A DNA stretch of 64,000 bases. Origin: Epibacterium ulvae. GTDB taxonomy: Bacteria > Pseudomonadota > Alphaproteobacteria > Rhodobacterales > Rhodobacteraceae. The position numbers and the translations under genes were made by a program. A model generated the notes under the pieces. It had not been told where the DNA came from. It searched no databases and saw only the letters and a list, made by a program, of their open reading frames with translations. The stretch is taken from NCBI RefSeq assembly GCF_900102795.1, contig NZ_FMWG01000001.1:372001-436000 (forward strand). Reading direction: 5' to 3'. Numbering within the stretch: the first letter of the stretch is position 1; each line of letters starts with the position of its first letter. This document shows positions 1 to 8,805 of this stretch, piece after piece.

Positions 1-42
1 GTCGCCGACCTATCCCGCGCGCTCTCTGCTGGCAAGATGTGA
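1..42 (+). CDS. possible C-terminal end of an upstream gene (partial)
   Basis: Frame 1 is open from the window edge for 13 codons (VADLSRALSAGKM) and stops with TGA at 40-42. The composition looks like the helical tail of an ordinary protein. The next gene starts 68 bp downstream on the same strand. With only 13 residues the family cannot be identified, and this could be chance. Confidence 0.3.
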   Translation, partial: VADLSRALSAGKM

Positions 43-110
43 TTACAATGCTCGAAAATACGCCTTTTCGGTGAAGACCTCTGGTCACTGATGTAAAGAG
101 TTATTACATT

Positions 111-1553
111 GTGGTTGAAGCAGGCAAACAGGAGCAGCGCGTGGTCATTTCTTCGTTGGTGGACGGTGTGTCACGCGGTGCGGAAACCGTAACAGATAAA
201 GTATCAGAAACTCTGTTTGACCCAACGATACGTTTGGGCGTCACGGGATTGTCGCGCGCGGGCAAGACCGTCTTCATCACTGCATTGGTGGCAGGCCTGA
301 TGAACCGCAACCGCATGGTGCAGTTAGAGGCCGAACGCGATGGGCGCATTCAGAGCGCGTTTTTGCAACCCCAACCCGATGATACGGTTCCACGCTTTGA
401 TTTTGAAACCCATCTGGCAGCGCTCACGGGGCCCAATCCGCACTGGCCCGAAAGCACGCGTGCCGTTTCGGAACTCAGGCTCAGCCTGTTGGTGCGGCCC
501 TCTGGCTTTTTGTCTGGCCTGAAAGGCCCGCGTCGGGTGCATCTGGATATCGTGGATTACCCCGGTGAATGGCTGCTGGATCTGGCGCTGCTGGATAAAA
601 CCTATGCGCAGTGGTCTTCTGATGCACTGGAGCGTATTCAACAACGCCCCCAAGCTGCTGAATTTCTCGCCGTGTCAGCGCAGTCTGATGGGGGGCTCCC
701 ACATGATGAGCCACGCGCGCAGGCGTTGGCAGCGACCTTTGCAAATTATCTGCAAACGGCGCGCAGGGATGGCTATTCTGATTGTACGCCAGGACGGTTT
801 CTATTGCCGGGGGATCTGGCGGGGTCTCCTGTGCTGACCTTTGCGCCTCTGGCTGCTGGGAAAGCACCGCGTGGCAGTCTGGCACGCGAGATGGAGCGAC
901 GGTTTGAGGCCTATAAAACCCGTGTGGTAAAGCCGTTCTTTCGCGATCACTTTGCCCGCATTGACCGTCAGGTGGTCTTGGTGGATGCGTTAACAGCCAT
1001 TCACAACGGGCCACCCGCTGTGGAAGACATGCGCCGCGGGCTGAGCGATATTCTGGCGGCCTTCCGTCCCGGACGAAATGCCTTTCTCACCCGGCTTTTG
1101 CGCGGCAAACGGGTTGAAAAGATCTTGTTTGCGGCCACTAAAGCGGATCACTTGCACCATCATCAACACCGGCAAATGGCCGATATAATTCAAGCGCTTA
1201 CAAACGAAGCACAGTCGCGGGCGCAGTTCAGTGGCGCTGAAACTGCCGCGCTCTCGATTGCCGCGTTGCGCGCCACAACGGAAGAGATGCGCACTCATAA
1301 TGGAGCAGATCTTCCCTGCGTGCGCGGCACCTTGCTGGACTCTGGCCGTCAGGCGGCCTTTTATCCCGGTGCACTGCCCCAAGATCCACAGCATTTACTG
1401 GCTCCAGCGCGTCAAGGAGCGCAGACTTGGCTTGATGGAGAATTCCAGGCGATGAACTTTGCACCGGCCGCTTTGACGCTTTTGCCGGGAGAGGGACCAC
1501 CCCATGTGCGTCTGGATCGTGCGATTGAATTCCTGATCGGAGATCGCTTGTGA
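111..1553 (+). CDS. ycjX: YcjX-like P-loop NTPase (DUF463)
   Basis: A 480-residue protein of the YcjX/DUF463 family, a GTPase-like P-loop family found next to ycjF in many proteobacteria and associated with envelope stress; its exact function is unsettled. Seen here: the family's N-terminal block ending in the Walker A motif GLSRAGKT (residues 46-53), a switch-like DYPGEW around residue 150 and a TKADH motif near residue 340 that may serve as the base-recognition loop. The start is a GTG at 111; an internal GTG at 141 is possible. The stop overlaps the start of the acetyltransferase gene by 4 bp (GTGA), so translation is probably coupled. YcjF follows after that gene. Confidence 0.9.
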   Translation: MVEAGKQEQRVVISSLVDGVSRGAETVTDKVSETLFDPTIRLGVTGLSRAGKTVFITALVAGLMNRNRMVQLEAERDGRIQSAFLQPQPDDTVPRFDFETHLAALTGPNPHWPESTRAVSELRLSLLVRPSGFLSGLKGPRRVHLDIVDYPGEWLLDLALLDKTYAQWSSDALERIQQRPQAAEFLAVSAQSDGGLPHDEPRAQALAATFANYLQTARRDGYSDCTPGRFLLPGDLAGSPVLTFAPLAAGKAPRGSLAREMERRFEAYKTRVVKPFFRDHFARIDRQVVLVDALTAIHNGPPAVEDMRRGLSDILAAFRPGRNAFLTRLLRGKRVEKILFAATKADHLHHHQHRQMADIIQALTNEAQSRAQFSGAETAALSIAALRATTEEMRTHNGADLPCVRGTLLDSGRQAAFYPGALPQDPQHLLAPARQGAQTWLDGEFQAMNFAPAALTLLPGEGPPHVRLDRAIEFLIGDRL

Positions 1554-2014
1554 AGGCGCAGGTGATACTCCGTGCGGCTGCGCCTCTGGATGCAGGCCGA
1601 CTTGGCGAAATTTTGTACCGGTTTCAACAGGATACACCTTGGATGCCAAAGCTTTACGCCGAGGTCGAAGCGATTTCCTTTTGCGGCACAATGATTGATC
1701 GCGGTTGGGTAACTGTCGCCATAGTAGATGGTGTCATCGCAGGGTTTCTGGCCCGTGATCACGATGAGGTTTGCGCCCTGTATCTGGCTGTTGAATGTCG
1801 GGGGCAGGGGATTGGCGCACGCCTGTTGGTGGCAGCACAGGAGGCCAGTCCCGCGGGCTTGCGTCTTGCGGCCTTTGTGGCCAATCACGGTGCGCGGCAA
1901 TTCTATGTGCGCCACGGGTTTTGCGAGCTGACCACAGGCGATGGCTCGGGCAATGAAGAAGGTTTGCCAGACATCAAAATGCAATGGCAACCGCAGCAAC
2001 AAGAGGTCGCGTAA
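1550..2014 (+). CDS. GNAT-family N-acetyltransferase
   Basis: A 154-residue single-domain GNAT protein. The acetyl-CoA-binding segment is visible at residues 82-95 (LAVECRGQGIGARL, the Q/RxxGxG/A loop), followed by the typical C-terminal FYVRHGF (near residue 122). The substrate is unknown. It is sandwiched between ycjX and the ycjF-like gene with overlaps at both ends (GTGA at 1550 and TAATG at 2012-2016), so it almost certainly belongs to their operon. This suggests that it modifies a partner or substrate of the YcjX/YcjF pair, but that is inference; it may simply be a co-expressed small-molecule acetyltransferase. Confidence 0.85.
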   Translation: MKAQVILRAAAPLDAGRLGEILYRFQQDTPWMPKLYAEVEAISFCGTMIDRGWVTVAIVDGVIAGFLARDHDEVCALYLAVECRGQGIGARLLVAAQEASPAGLRLAAFVANHGARQFYVRHGFCELTTGDGSGNEEGLPDIKMQWQPQQQEVA

Positions 2015-3006
2015 TGGCTGATAAACCTGTCCTTTTTGAGCTGGAGCAAGATGCAGCAGAGGCGGCGCCTGATGTTGCAAATGCCCCGCCGGTGCCGGAT
2101 CTTGATGACCATCCGCGCCTTGCAACTCCACCGCTGGTTCGCTTTGTGAGCCGCCCAAGATCGCGCCTTGTAACGCTGTTTTGGACGGTGCTGGTGGCGC
2201 TGGTCGGTGCGGTTGTGTCGATTGCCGCGTGGGATTTTGCGATGGCCATGCTTGCGCGCTTTCCACCTTTAGGCTGGGCGCTGTCTGCGGGATTTGCCGT
2301 CTTGATCCTCAGCGCTTTTGTCTTGTCCCTGCGCGAGTTGACAGCGTTGCGGCGCTTGCGGCGGGTGGACGATCTGCGGTCGCGTTTAACCTCTGCCGAG
2401 GATGATCTGTCAGCCGCGCGCGGCGCGGTGGCCGATCTGAAAGCCCTGTATTCGTCGCGCGCAGATATGGCCTGGGGGCTTGCGCGTCTTAAGGAACGTG
2501 AAAGCGAAGTCTTTGATGCAGATGCACTTTTTCAGCTGGCCGAAGAGGATTTAATGGCGCCTCTTGATGCGCTGGCATTGGCAGAGGTGCAGGCTGCGGC
2601 GCGGCAGGTTGCTTTGGTGACAGCACTTGTGCCTTTGGCGCTTGCGGATGTGATTACGGCGCTTGTGGCTTCTTTGCGGATGATCCGGCGCATTGCTGAA
2701 ATTTACGGCGGGCGTTCGGGTTTCCTCAGCTCGTGGCGGCTGACGCGTATGGTGCTGGCGCATCTGGCAGCCACCGGAGCGGTCGCTGTGGGGGATGACC
2801 TATTAGAGCATGTGCTGGGTGGATCTGTTTTGTCCAAACTGTCGCGTCGATTTGGCGAAGGGCTGGTGAATGGAGCATTGTCCGCGCGGGTTGGTCTGGC
2901 GGCTATGGAAATCTGCCGCCCGATGCCGTTTTCACCCCGTCACAAACCTTCAACCCGCAAAGTGATCCAAGCCGCTCTTGCAAGCCTGATTTCTAAGGGG
3001 GAATAA
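2014..3006 (+). CDS. YcjF-like inner membrane protein (DUF697/TIGR01620)
   Basis: A 330-residue integral membrane protein of the YcjF family, the usual neighbour of YcjX. The N-terminal ~50 residues are acidic and proline-rich, followed by two membrane segments around residues 60-80 and 90-115, then a soluble helical stretch and a C-terminal DUF697 region with hydrophobic helices (around 200-260). The ATG at 2014 is chosen because it overlaps the preceding stop (TAATG); an in-frame ATG at 1984 would only add ten residues lying inside the acetyltransferase gene. It converges on the truncated haemoglobin gene, with four bases between stops. Confidence 0.85.
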   Translation: MADKPVLFELEQDAAEAAPDVANAPPVPDLDDHPRLATPPLVRFVSRPRSRLVTLFWTVLVALVGAVVSIAAWDFAMAMLARFPPLGWALSAGFAVLILSAFVLSLRELTALRRLRRVDDLRSRLTSAEDDLSAARGAVADLKALYSSRADMAWGLARLKERESEVFDADALFQLAEEDLMAPLDALALAEVQAAARQVALVTALVPLALADVITALVASLRMIRRIAEIYGGRSGFLSSWRLTRMVLAHLAATGAVAVGDDLLEHVLGGSVLSKLSRRFGEGLVNGALSARVGLAAMEICRPMPFSPRHKPSTRKVIQAALASLISKGE

Positions 3007-3010
3007 CGGC

Positions 3011-3421
3011 TTAAAGCAGTTTTGGTGGCTCATCTTTGTGCTGGCGCATCGAGGTAATACCGGTGCGAAACCCTTCGCCAATCCGATCCGCCAAAGCCCC
3101 CCATTGGCGGGCCGTGTGTTCTGGCAATTCCTGCTGCAGGACGTCGTGAAATAGGCCGAGCCAAATCGGAAAATGATCCGCTTTGACATCGGGGCGTGAG
3201 ACATGCACGCGCATCGGATTGCCGCTATAACACCGCTCCCGCAGGATCGCATTGCGCCAAAAGGCGGCGATTTTTTCTTCGTGCTCGGGCCAGTCTTTCA
3301 CATGGTTGGCAAAGACCGGACCCAGCACCGCATCCTTGCGAACAGCGCCGTAAAACACGGCCACAACACGATCAATTTGCGCGGCTGAGATTTCAAATCG
3401 GGCCAAATTTGCATCGCTCAT
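3011..3421 (-). CDS. group III truncated haemoglobin
   Basis: A 136-residue globin of the truncated group III (P) type, a small haem protein whose members handle O2, NO or sulfide-related redox chemistry in the cytoplasm. It shows the FYGAV-x-DAVLGPVF segment near the N-terminus, the conserved FWRNAIL (B/E helix region) and the HFPIWLGLF block (near residue 80) that carries the proximal haem-ligand histidine. The start at 3421 (MSDANLARF) is preferred; an upstream GTG would add eleven unconserved residues. No NO- or O2-responsive regulatory site could be recognised upstream. It stands alone, convergent with the ycjF-like gene. Confidence 0.88.
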   Translation of the reverse strand: MSDANLARFEISAAQIDRVVAVFYGAVRKDAVLGPVFANHVKDWPEHEEKIAAFWRNAILRERCYSGNPMRVHVSRPDVKADHFPIWLGLFHDVLQQELPEHTARQWGALADRIGEGFRTGITSMRQHKDEPPKLL

Positions 3422-3519
3422 AGTGGGGGTGCCTTCCGTGCAGCCTCTGTGCACCCCCTGTACACCGGTTTGATGCCGGGGGAAATGCGGCGATTTGCAC
3501 CTAGACCGATAAACGTTAG

Positions 3520-4854
3520 GTGGTATGCATAGAAAAAACGGGATTAAAACGTGTGACCGGGCAGAAGAAAATATTGGTGTTGGGCGCCTATGGGTTCATT
3601 GGGGTTGAGGTCTGCCGACGATTGCGGCGCGATCACGATGTGCGGGGGCTGGGTCGAAACCCAGAACAGGCAACGCGCGTGTTGCCGGGCGTGCCGTTTC
3701 GTGTCGCCGATCTGAATGATCTGGTGACGCCTGCCGACTGGGTACCGGTGGTGCAGGACATCGACGTGGTGGTGAACTGTGCCGGTGCCTTGCAGGAGGG
3801 TGGGGCGACGGATCTGACCAAGCTGCATGCCACCGCAATTGCGGCATTGGCTGAGGCCTGCGCGACGATGGGCTTGCGGCTGATCCAGATTTCAGCGGCT
3901 GGCGCGCGAAAGGAAGCCGCAACCGAGTTCATGCGCAGCAAGGCGGTGGGTGATCACGCGATTTTGGACCATCTGCCAGAGGCGCATATCCTGCGGCCCG
4001 GGCTGGTGCTGGGGCACTCCAGTTTTGGCGGCACCCGTCTTTTGCGGATGTTGGCAGCGGTGCCTGTGGTTCAGCCTGTTGCGCTGGGCGACTCCCCCAT
4101 TCAAAGCGTTTCTATGGATGATCTGACAGGCGCAGTATCGGCGGCGATTACAGACCAACTGGCACCCGGGATCTATGATCTGGTCGAGGCAGACGCGCAG
4201 TCCTTACGCGATGTTCTGTTGGCAACGCGGGCGCAACTGGGGTTCGCAGCCCCCAGGCGCGTGATCCAATTGCCCAACTGGGCGCTGTCCGTGACTCGGC
4301 GGGGGGCCGATGGGTTGGGGCGGCTGGGCTGGCGGTCTCCATTGCGCTCCACCGCGATTGCGGTTTTGGCAGATGGCGTGCGCGGGGATCCAGCCCCTTA
4401 TCGGCAGGCGATGGGCAAAGACCTACAATCGCTTGCGCAGATCCTGCAGGATTTTCCGATGCGCCGAGAGCATCGGTTGGACGCGCGAATGGCGCTTTTC
4501 CTGCCGGTGGCGGTTGCGCTGCTGAGCCTGTTCTGGCTGATCTCTGGTGTCGTGGGGCTCTGGCAACTCAACACTGCGGCGGAGGTCTTGGTGCTGGTGG
4601 GCTGGCCTGCGGCGTTGGCAAAGATCAGCGTTGTGTTCTGGAGCCTTGTGGATCTGGCTTTGGCCGGTTTGATCCTGTGGCGCCCTTGGGCCGGGCGGGC
4701 CTGTTTGGCCATGGCGGGGGTGGCGCTGTTTTACCTGCTGGCGGCAACGGTTACCGCGCCGGGTCTGTGGGCGGATCCACTGGGCCCATTGGCTAAGATT
4801 TTGCCGGTTCTGTTGGCCTCGGTCGCCACCTATTGGACGCTTGAGGAGCGGTAA
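3520..4854 (+). CDS. SDR-family NAD(P)-binding protein fused to a DoxX-like membrane domain
   Basis: A 444-residue two-domain protein. Residues 17-310 form an atypical/extended short-chain dehydrogenase (NmrA-like) with the nucleotide-binding loop GAYGFIG at 22-28 and a VVNCAGALQEGG strand near residue 90. The last ~125 residues contain four hydrophobic segments and resemble the DoxX-like domain found fused to such SDRs. The substrate is unknown; related proteins act like complex I assembly or quinone-linked SDRs. The start is ambiguous: GTG at 3520 has no clear ribosome site, and a GTG at 3553 (VTGQKK) would also fit. The next gene starts five bases after its stop, so the two are likely an operon. 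Confidence 0.82.
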   Translation: MVCIEKTGLKRVTGQKKILVLGAYGFIGVEVCRRLRRDHDVRGLGRNPEQATRVLPGVPFRVADLNDLVTPADWVPVVQDIDVVVNCAGALQEGGATDLTKLHATAIAALAEACATMGLRLIQISAAGARKEAATEFMRSKAVGDHAILDHLPEAHILRPGLVLGHSSFGGTRLLRMLAAVPVVQPVALGDSPIQSVSMDDLTGAVSAAITDQLAPGIYDLVEADAQSLRDVLLATRAQLGFAAPRRVIQLPNWALSVTRRGADGLGRLGWRSPLRSTAIAVLADGVRGDPAPYRQAMGKDLQSLAQILQDFPMRREHRLDARMALFLPVAVALLSLFWLISGVVGLWQLNTAAEVLVLVGWPAALAKISVVFWSLVDLALAGLILWRPWAGRACLAMAGVALFYLLAATVTAPGLWADPLGPLAKILPVLLASVATYWTLEER

Positions 4855-4858
4855 AGGG

Positions 4859-5332
4859 ATGTTTGAAGAGATCTTGCGCTGGCTGCATGTGATTGGGGCC
4901 TGTGTGCTGTTGGGCACGGGGGCTGGGATCGCCTTTTTCATGCTGATGGCCCATCTGAGTCGCGACGCGCGCATCATTGCACATACTGCTGGTGTCGTTG
5001 TGATAGCGGATATGGTTTTTACCACCAGTGCGGTGGTGGTGCAGCCGATTACGGGCTGGTTTCTAGCGCGGGAACTGGGCTGGGAAATGCGCGAAGGCTG
5101 GGTGGCCCTGTCCTTGGCTTTGTATGTCTTTACGGGGGTGTTCTGGCTGCCAGTTGTCTGGATCCAAGCCAAGCTGCGTAACATCGCGCGGGTCTGCGTG
5201 GAGCAGAGGACAGAACTGCCACAACGCTATTTCAAATTGTTCCGGATCTGGTTTGCCTGTGGCTTTCCAGCCTTTGCGGCGGTTCTCACTATCCTATGGC
5301 TGATGTTGGCCCGCCCTTTGATCGTGTTCTGA
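4859..5332 (+). CDS. DUF2269-family integral membrane protein
   Basis: A 157-residue polytopic membrane protein with four predicted hydrophobic helices (about residues 8-28, 42-64, 80-102, 128-150), matching the DUF2269 family of small inner-membrane proteins of unknown function. Conserved family features seen are the N-terminal LRWLHVIGA with a histidine in helix 1, the QPITGW motif in helix 2 and the conserved helix-3/4 turn. It starts at ATG 4859, four bases after the SDR/DoxX gene, with GGGAT as the weak ribosome site. Co-occurrence with the SDR/DoxX gene suggests a shared membrane redox role, but the sequence does not show the reaction. Confidence 0.8.
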   Translation: MFEEILRWLHVIGACVLLGTGAGIAFFMLMAHLSRDARIIAHTAGVVVIADMVFTTSAVVVQPITGWFLARELGWEMREGWVALSLALYVFTGVFWLPVVWIQAKLRNIARVCVEQRTELPQRYFKLFRIWFACGFPAFAAVLTILWLMLARPLIVF

Positions 5333-5408
5333 GCCTTTACCTGCCGTTTTACTCGGCCTATAACGCCCCCATGCTACATCGCCATGCGATCATTATTCGA
5401 ATTATATC

Positions 5409-5438
5409 CCCGGCGCTCTAACCGTTTGAGCCGCCGGG
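5409..5438 (+). promoter_or_regulatory. hairpin in the ileS leader
   Basis: A GC-rich stem of ten base pairs with a one-base bulge (CCCGGCGCTC at 5409-5418 against GAGCCGCCGGG at 5428-5438) and a nine-base loop lies about 75 bases before ileS. No run of T follows, so it is not a canonical terminator for the DUF2269 gene. It may be a leader structure or a weak 3'-end stabiliser. No T-box features were seen. Confidence 0.4.
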
Positions 5439-5512
5439 TAAAGGTGCTTGAGCCATCGCACCGAAGCGAATATTCCCATTCCAGACCAGATCATCGATAA
5501 GGACGCCGCGAT

Positions 5513-8488
5513 ATGTGCGCCGATACGCCTGAAACACCCGATTACAAAGACACTCTGAACCTGCCCAAGACAGATTTCCCCATGCGCGCAGGCCTGCCCA
5601 AGCGCGAGCCTGCCTGGCTGGAGCGTTGGGAGAAGATTGGGGTCTATGACCGTCTGCGCGAAAAGGAAGGGCGTACGCCGTTTACGCTGCATGATGGGCC
5701 TCCCTATGCGAACGGGCATCTGCACATTGGGCATGCGCTGAACAAGACCATTAAGGATATGATCGTGCGCAGCCATCAGATGATGGGGTTTGATGCGCGC
5801 TATGTGCCGGGTTGGGATTGCCATGGTCTGCCGATCGAATGGAAGATCGAAGAGAAGTACCGCAAGAAGGGCAAGAACAAAGACGCAGTGGACGTGGTCG
5901 AGTTCCGCCGGGAATGCCGTGATTTTGCCGCCGAGTGGGTGGATATCCAGCGCGATGAGTTCAAGCGTCTGGGCATCACCGGCAATTGGGAAAACCCCTA
6001 TCTGACCATGGATTACCATGCCGAGGCGGTGATCGCCGGGGAGTTCCAGAAGTTCCTGATGAACGGCACGCTGTATCAGGGATCAAAACCTGTGATGTGG
6101 TCGCCGGTTGAAAAAACAGCGTTGGCAGAGGCTGAGGTTGAGTATCATGACAAGGAAAGCTTTACCATTTGGGTGAAGTTTAAAGTCAATTTAGATAACT
6201 GGCCCGAGACGACATACGAGACTGAAGAAGACGAGTTTTTCGGCGAACAGATGTATCTACATCTGCAAGACGCGCAAGTGGTGATCTGGACGACGACACC
6301 GTGGACTATGCCGTCCAACAAGGCGGTCGTGTACGGCAAAGACATCTCTTACGGTCTCTATGAAGTCACTGGCGTGCCCGAGGAATGCTGGGCTGCCGTA
6401 GGCGACAAGTTCTTGCTGGCGGATAATCTGGCTGCAGATGTTCTAGGCCGCGCGCGCCTGAACGATGATCAGTGGACGCGCGTTTGCGATGTTTCACATG
6501 AGTCACTTGCCAAACTGCAATTGACCCACCCGCTGGCGGGTGCGGAAGGGTCCAACGGCGAATGGGATGACTTCCGTGATTTCCGCGCAGCTGAGTTTGT
6601 GACTGATACCGAAGGCACCGGTTTTGTACACTGCGCGCCCTCTCACGGTATGGAGGAATTCGAGCTCTACCGTGATCTGGGCATGTTGGAGCAGGTCATC
6701 ACGTATAATGTGATGGACGATGGGGGCTTCCGCGCGGATCTGCCGTTCTTTGGTGGCAAATATATCCTGAACCGCAAGGGCGGCGAGGGGGATGCCAATA
6801 AGGCGGTGATCGACAAGCTGGTTGAGGTTGGCGGCCTACTGGCGCGTGGCAAGATCAAGCACTCATATCCGCATTCGTGGCGGTCAAAGGCGCCGATCAT
6901 CTATCGCAACACGCCGCAGTGGTTTGCGAGTGTGGATCGCAAGCTGGATGACGGCATGGGTGAGATGGGCGACAGCATCCGTGAACGCGCGCTGCGCTCA
7001 ATCGATGAGCTGGTGAAATGGACGCCGCAAACTGGACGCAATCGTCTGCATTCCATGATCGAGGCGCGCCCGGATTGGGTGCTGTCGCGCCAGCGCGCCT
7101 GGGGTGTGCCGCTGACCTGTTTTACCAAGAAAGACACGCTGCCCACCGCAGATGATTTCTTGCTGCGCAATGATCAGGTGAACGCCCGTGTGATTGCGGC
7201 CTTTGAAGAGCATGGCGCGGATGTCTGGTATAAGGATGGGTTCAAGGCCGAGGTTCTGGACGGTATCGTAGATCCCGAAGCCTATGATCAGGTTTTTGAC
7301 GTGTTGGATGTGTGGTTTGACAGTGGGTCAACCCATGCCTTTGTGCTGCGTGACCGGGAAGACGGGACGGAAGACGGCATTGCTGATGTCTATATGGAAG
7401 GCACCGACCAGCACCGCGGTTGGTTCCACTCTTCCCTGTTGCAGGCCTGTGGCACGAAGGGACGGGCACCTTATCGCAATGTGGTAACGCATGGGTTCAC
7501 GCTGGATGCGAAGGGCATGAAGATGTCTAAATCGCTGGGCAATACCATCGTGCCGGAAAAGGTTGTGCAGCAATATGGCGCGGATATCTTGCGCCTTTGG
7601 GTGGCGCAGACCGATTACACTGCGGATCAGCGGATTGGTCCTGAGATCCTGAAAGGCACCGCCGACAGCTATCGTCGTTTGCGCAATACGATGCGGTTTA
7701 TGCTGGGGTCGTTAGGTGATTTCAGCGAAGATCAGCGGGTCGCGGCTGCGGATATGCCCGAGCTGGAGCAATGGGTTCTGCACCGTCTGGCCGAGCTGGA
7801 TCATGTGGTGCGTGAAGGGTATAAATCGTTTGACTTCAATGGTGTGTGGCAAGCGATCTTTAACTTTGCCACGGTGGATCTGTCATCTTTCTATTTCGAT
7901 ATCCGTAAGGACGCGCTGTATTGCGATGGTGACACGCCAAATGCCCGCGCGGCGCGCACGGTTTTGGATATTCTCTTCCATCGTCTGACCACTTGGCTGG
8001 CACCGGTTCTGGTGTTCACCATGGAAGAGATCTGGTTGGAGCGCTATCCGGGCGATGACAGTTCGATCCACCTGACAGATATGCCTGAAACCCCGCGCGA
8101 CTGGTTGAATGAACCATTGGCGGCGAAATGGGCACAGGTGCGTCAAGCACGGCGTGTGGTGACATCCGCGCTTGAAGTGCAGCGGACTGATAAGGTGATT
8201 GGCGCATCCCTAGAGGCCGCACCCGTGGTACACGTGCGGGATGAGGCGGTTCTGGCGGCGTTGCAATCGGTGAACTTTGCCGATGTTTGCATCACCTCAG
8301 ATGTAAGCCTGACCAATGATCCGAGCCCAGCAGAGGCGTTTCGAATGCCAGAGGTTGACGGTATTTCAGTGGTCTTTGAAAAAGCCGAAGGCGCGAAATG
8401 TCAACGGTGCTGGAAAATCCTGCCGGATGTTGGGCAATTTGCGCATGCGGGGGTCTGTGGCCGCTGCAGCGCTGCGCTGTCTGAGTAA
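5513..8488 (+). CDS. ileS: isoleucine--tRNA ligase
   Basis: A 991-residue class I aminoacyl-tRNA synthetase that charges tRNA-Ile with isoleucine in the cytoplasm. The HIGH motif is at residues 71-74 inside PPYANGHLHIGHALNK, and the KMSKS loop is at 670-674. The editing (CP1) domain lies between, with the WTTTPWTMP signature. The C-terminal zinc ribbon is intact (CQRC at 963-966 and CGRC near 983-986), as in the bacterial-type enzyme. The length is normal for alphaproteobacteria. The ATG at 5513 has AAGGA nine bases upstream. The gene is apparently monocistronic, with a structured leader and a downstream hairpin. Confidence 0.97.
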   Translation: MCADTPETPDYKDTLNLPKTDFPMRAGLPKREPAWLERWEKIGVYDRLREKEGRTPFTLHDGPPYANGHLHIGHALNKTIKDMIVRSHQMMGFDARYVPGWDCHGLPIEWKIEEKYRKKGKNKDAVDVVEFRRECRDFAAEWVDIQRDEFKRLGITGNWENPYLTMDYHAEAVIAGEFQKFLMNGTLYQGSKPVMWSPVEKTALAEAEVEYHDKESFTIWVKFKVNLDNWPETTYETEEDEFFGEQMYLHLQDAQVVIWTTTPWTMPSNKAVVYGKDISYGLYEVTGVPEECWAAVGDKFLLADNLAADVLGRARLNDDQWTRVCDVSHESLAKLQLTHPLAGAEGSNGEWDDFRDFRAAEFVTDTEGTGFVHCAPSHGMEEFELYRDLGMLEQVITYNVMDDGGFRADLPFFGGKYILNRKGGEGDANKAVIDKLVEVGGLLARGKIKHSYPHSWRSKAPIIYRNTPQWFASVDRKLDDGMGEMGDSIRERALRSIDELVKWTPQTGRNRLHSMIEARPDWVLSRQRAWGVPLTCFTKKDTLPTADDFLLRNDQVNARVIAAFEEHGADVWYKDGFKAEVLDGIVDPEAYDQVFDVLDVWFDSGSTHAFVLRDREDGTEDGIADVYMEGTDQHRGWFHSSLLQACGTKGRAPYRNVVTHGFTLDAKGMKMSKSLGNTIVPEKVVQQYGADILRLWVAQTDYTADQRIGPEILKGTADSYRRLRNTMRFMLGSLGDFSEDQRVAAADMPELEQWVLHRLAELDHVVREGYKSFDFNGVWQAIFNFATVDLSSFYFDIRKDALYCDGDTPNARAARTVLDILFHRLTTWLAPVLVFTMEEIWLERYPGDDSSIHLTDMPETPRDWLNEPLAAKWAQVRQARRVVTSALEVQRTDKVIGASLEAAPVVHVRDEAVLAALQSVNFADVCITSDVSLTNDPSPAEAFRMPEVDGISVVFEKAEGAKCQRCWKILPDVGQFAHAGVCGRCSAALSE

Positions 8489-8511
8489 AATTCATACGGT
8501 TTTTATGGTTT

Positions 8512-8537
8512 CAGGGCGCGGTTTTCGCGCCCTGTTT
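8512..8537 (+). terminator. probable intrinsic terminator of ileS
   Basis: A perfect 9-bp GC stem (CAGGGCGCG / CGCGCCCTG, 8512-8520 and 8526-8534) with a five-base loop sits 24 bases after the ileS stop, followed by only a short TTT. The short T tract makes it a weaker terminator than usual. Confidence 0.6.
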
Positions 8538-8805
8538 GACAAGTGTGAGCACTATTTTCGGGATTTTTCGAGAATGATTTCTTGTTAAGATTGTGCGGTG
8601 TCTCGGATGGCGCATAGACCAGCTGCGGCGGTGTATTTCCTAGAAACTGGTTTAAAAATATCACGCTACCTCAGTGTTAACACGTCTTAATTGTGGCGAA
8701 GATTGACGAAAATAGGGCAAATGATTAAGGAATGGTTAACAAAAAGCAGATTTTCCAAGTCGTAAGAGCGATGCTTGGCGCCAGTATTGAGGAAATGCGT
8801 TAACT
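8538..8805. promoter_or_regulatory. AT-rich regulatory region with a CtrA-type box
   Basis: This stretch is clearly AT-richer than its flanks and contains no plausible coding frame. At 8725-8740 it carries TTAA-GGAATGG-TTAAC, an exact match to the alphaproteobacterial CtrA full-site consensus TTAA-N7-TTAAC, 65 bases before the next start codon. A second, imperfect pair of half sites (TTAA-N6-TTAA) lies at 8677-8690. The spacing suits control of the membrane-protein gene at 8806. Binding is inferred from the motif alone. Confidence 0.55.

Noticed and set aside
1412-2266. A 284-codon minus-strand frame across the ycjX end and the acetyltransferase gene
   Set aside because: It overlaps three well-supported plus-strand genes and has the Gln/Pro-rich composition of an antisense frame.
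5402-5512. T-box or amino-acid attenuator controlling ileS
   Set aside because: No T-box sequence, specifier loop or terminator/antiterminator pair was visible; only a single hairpin.
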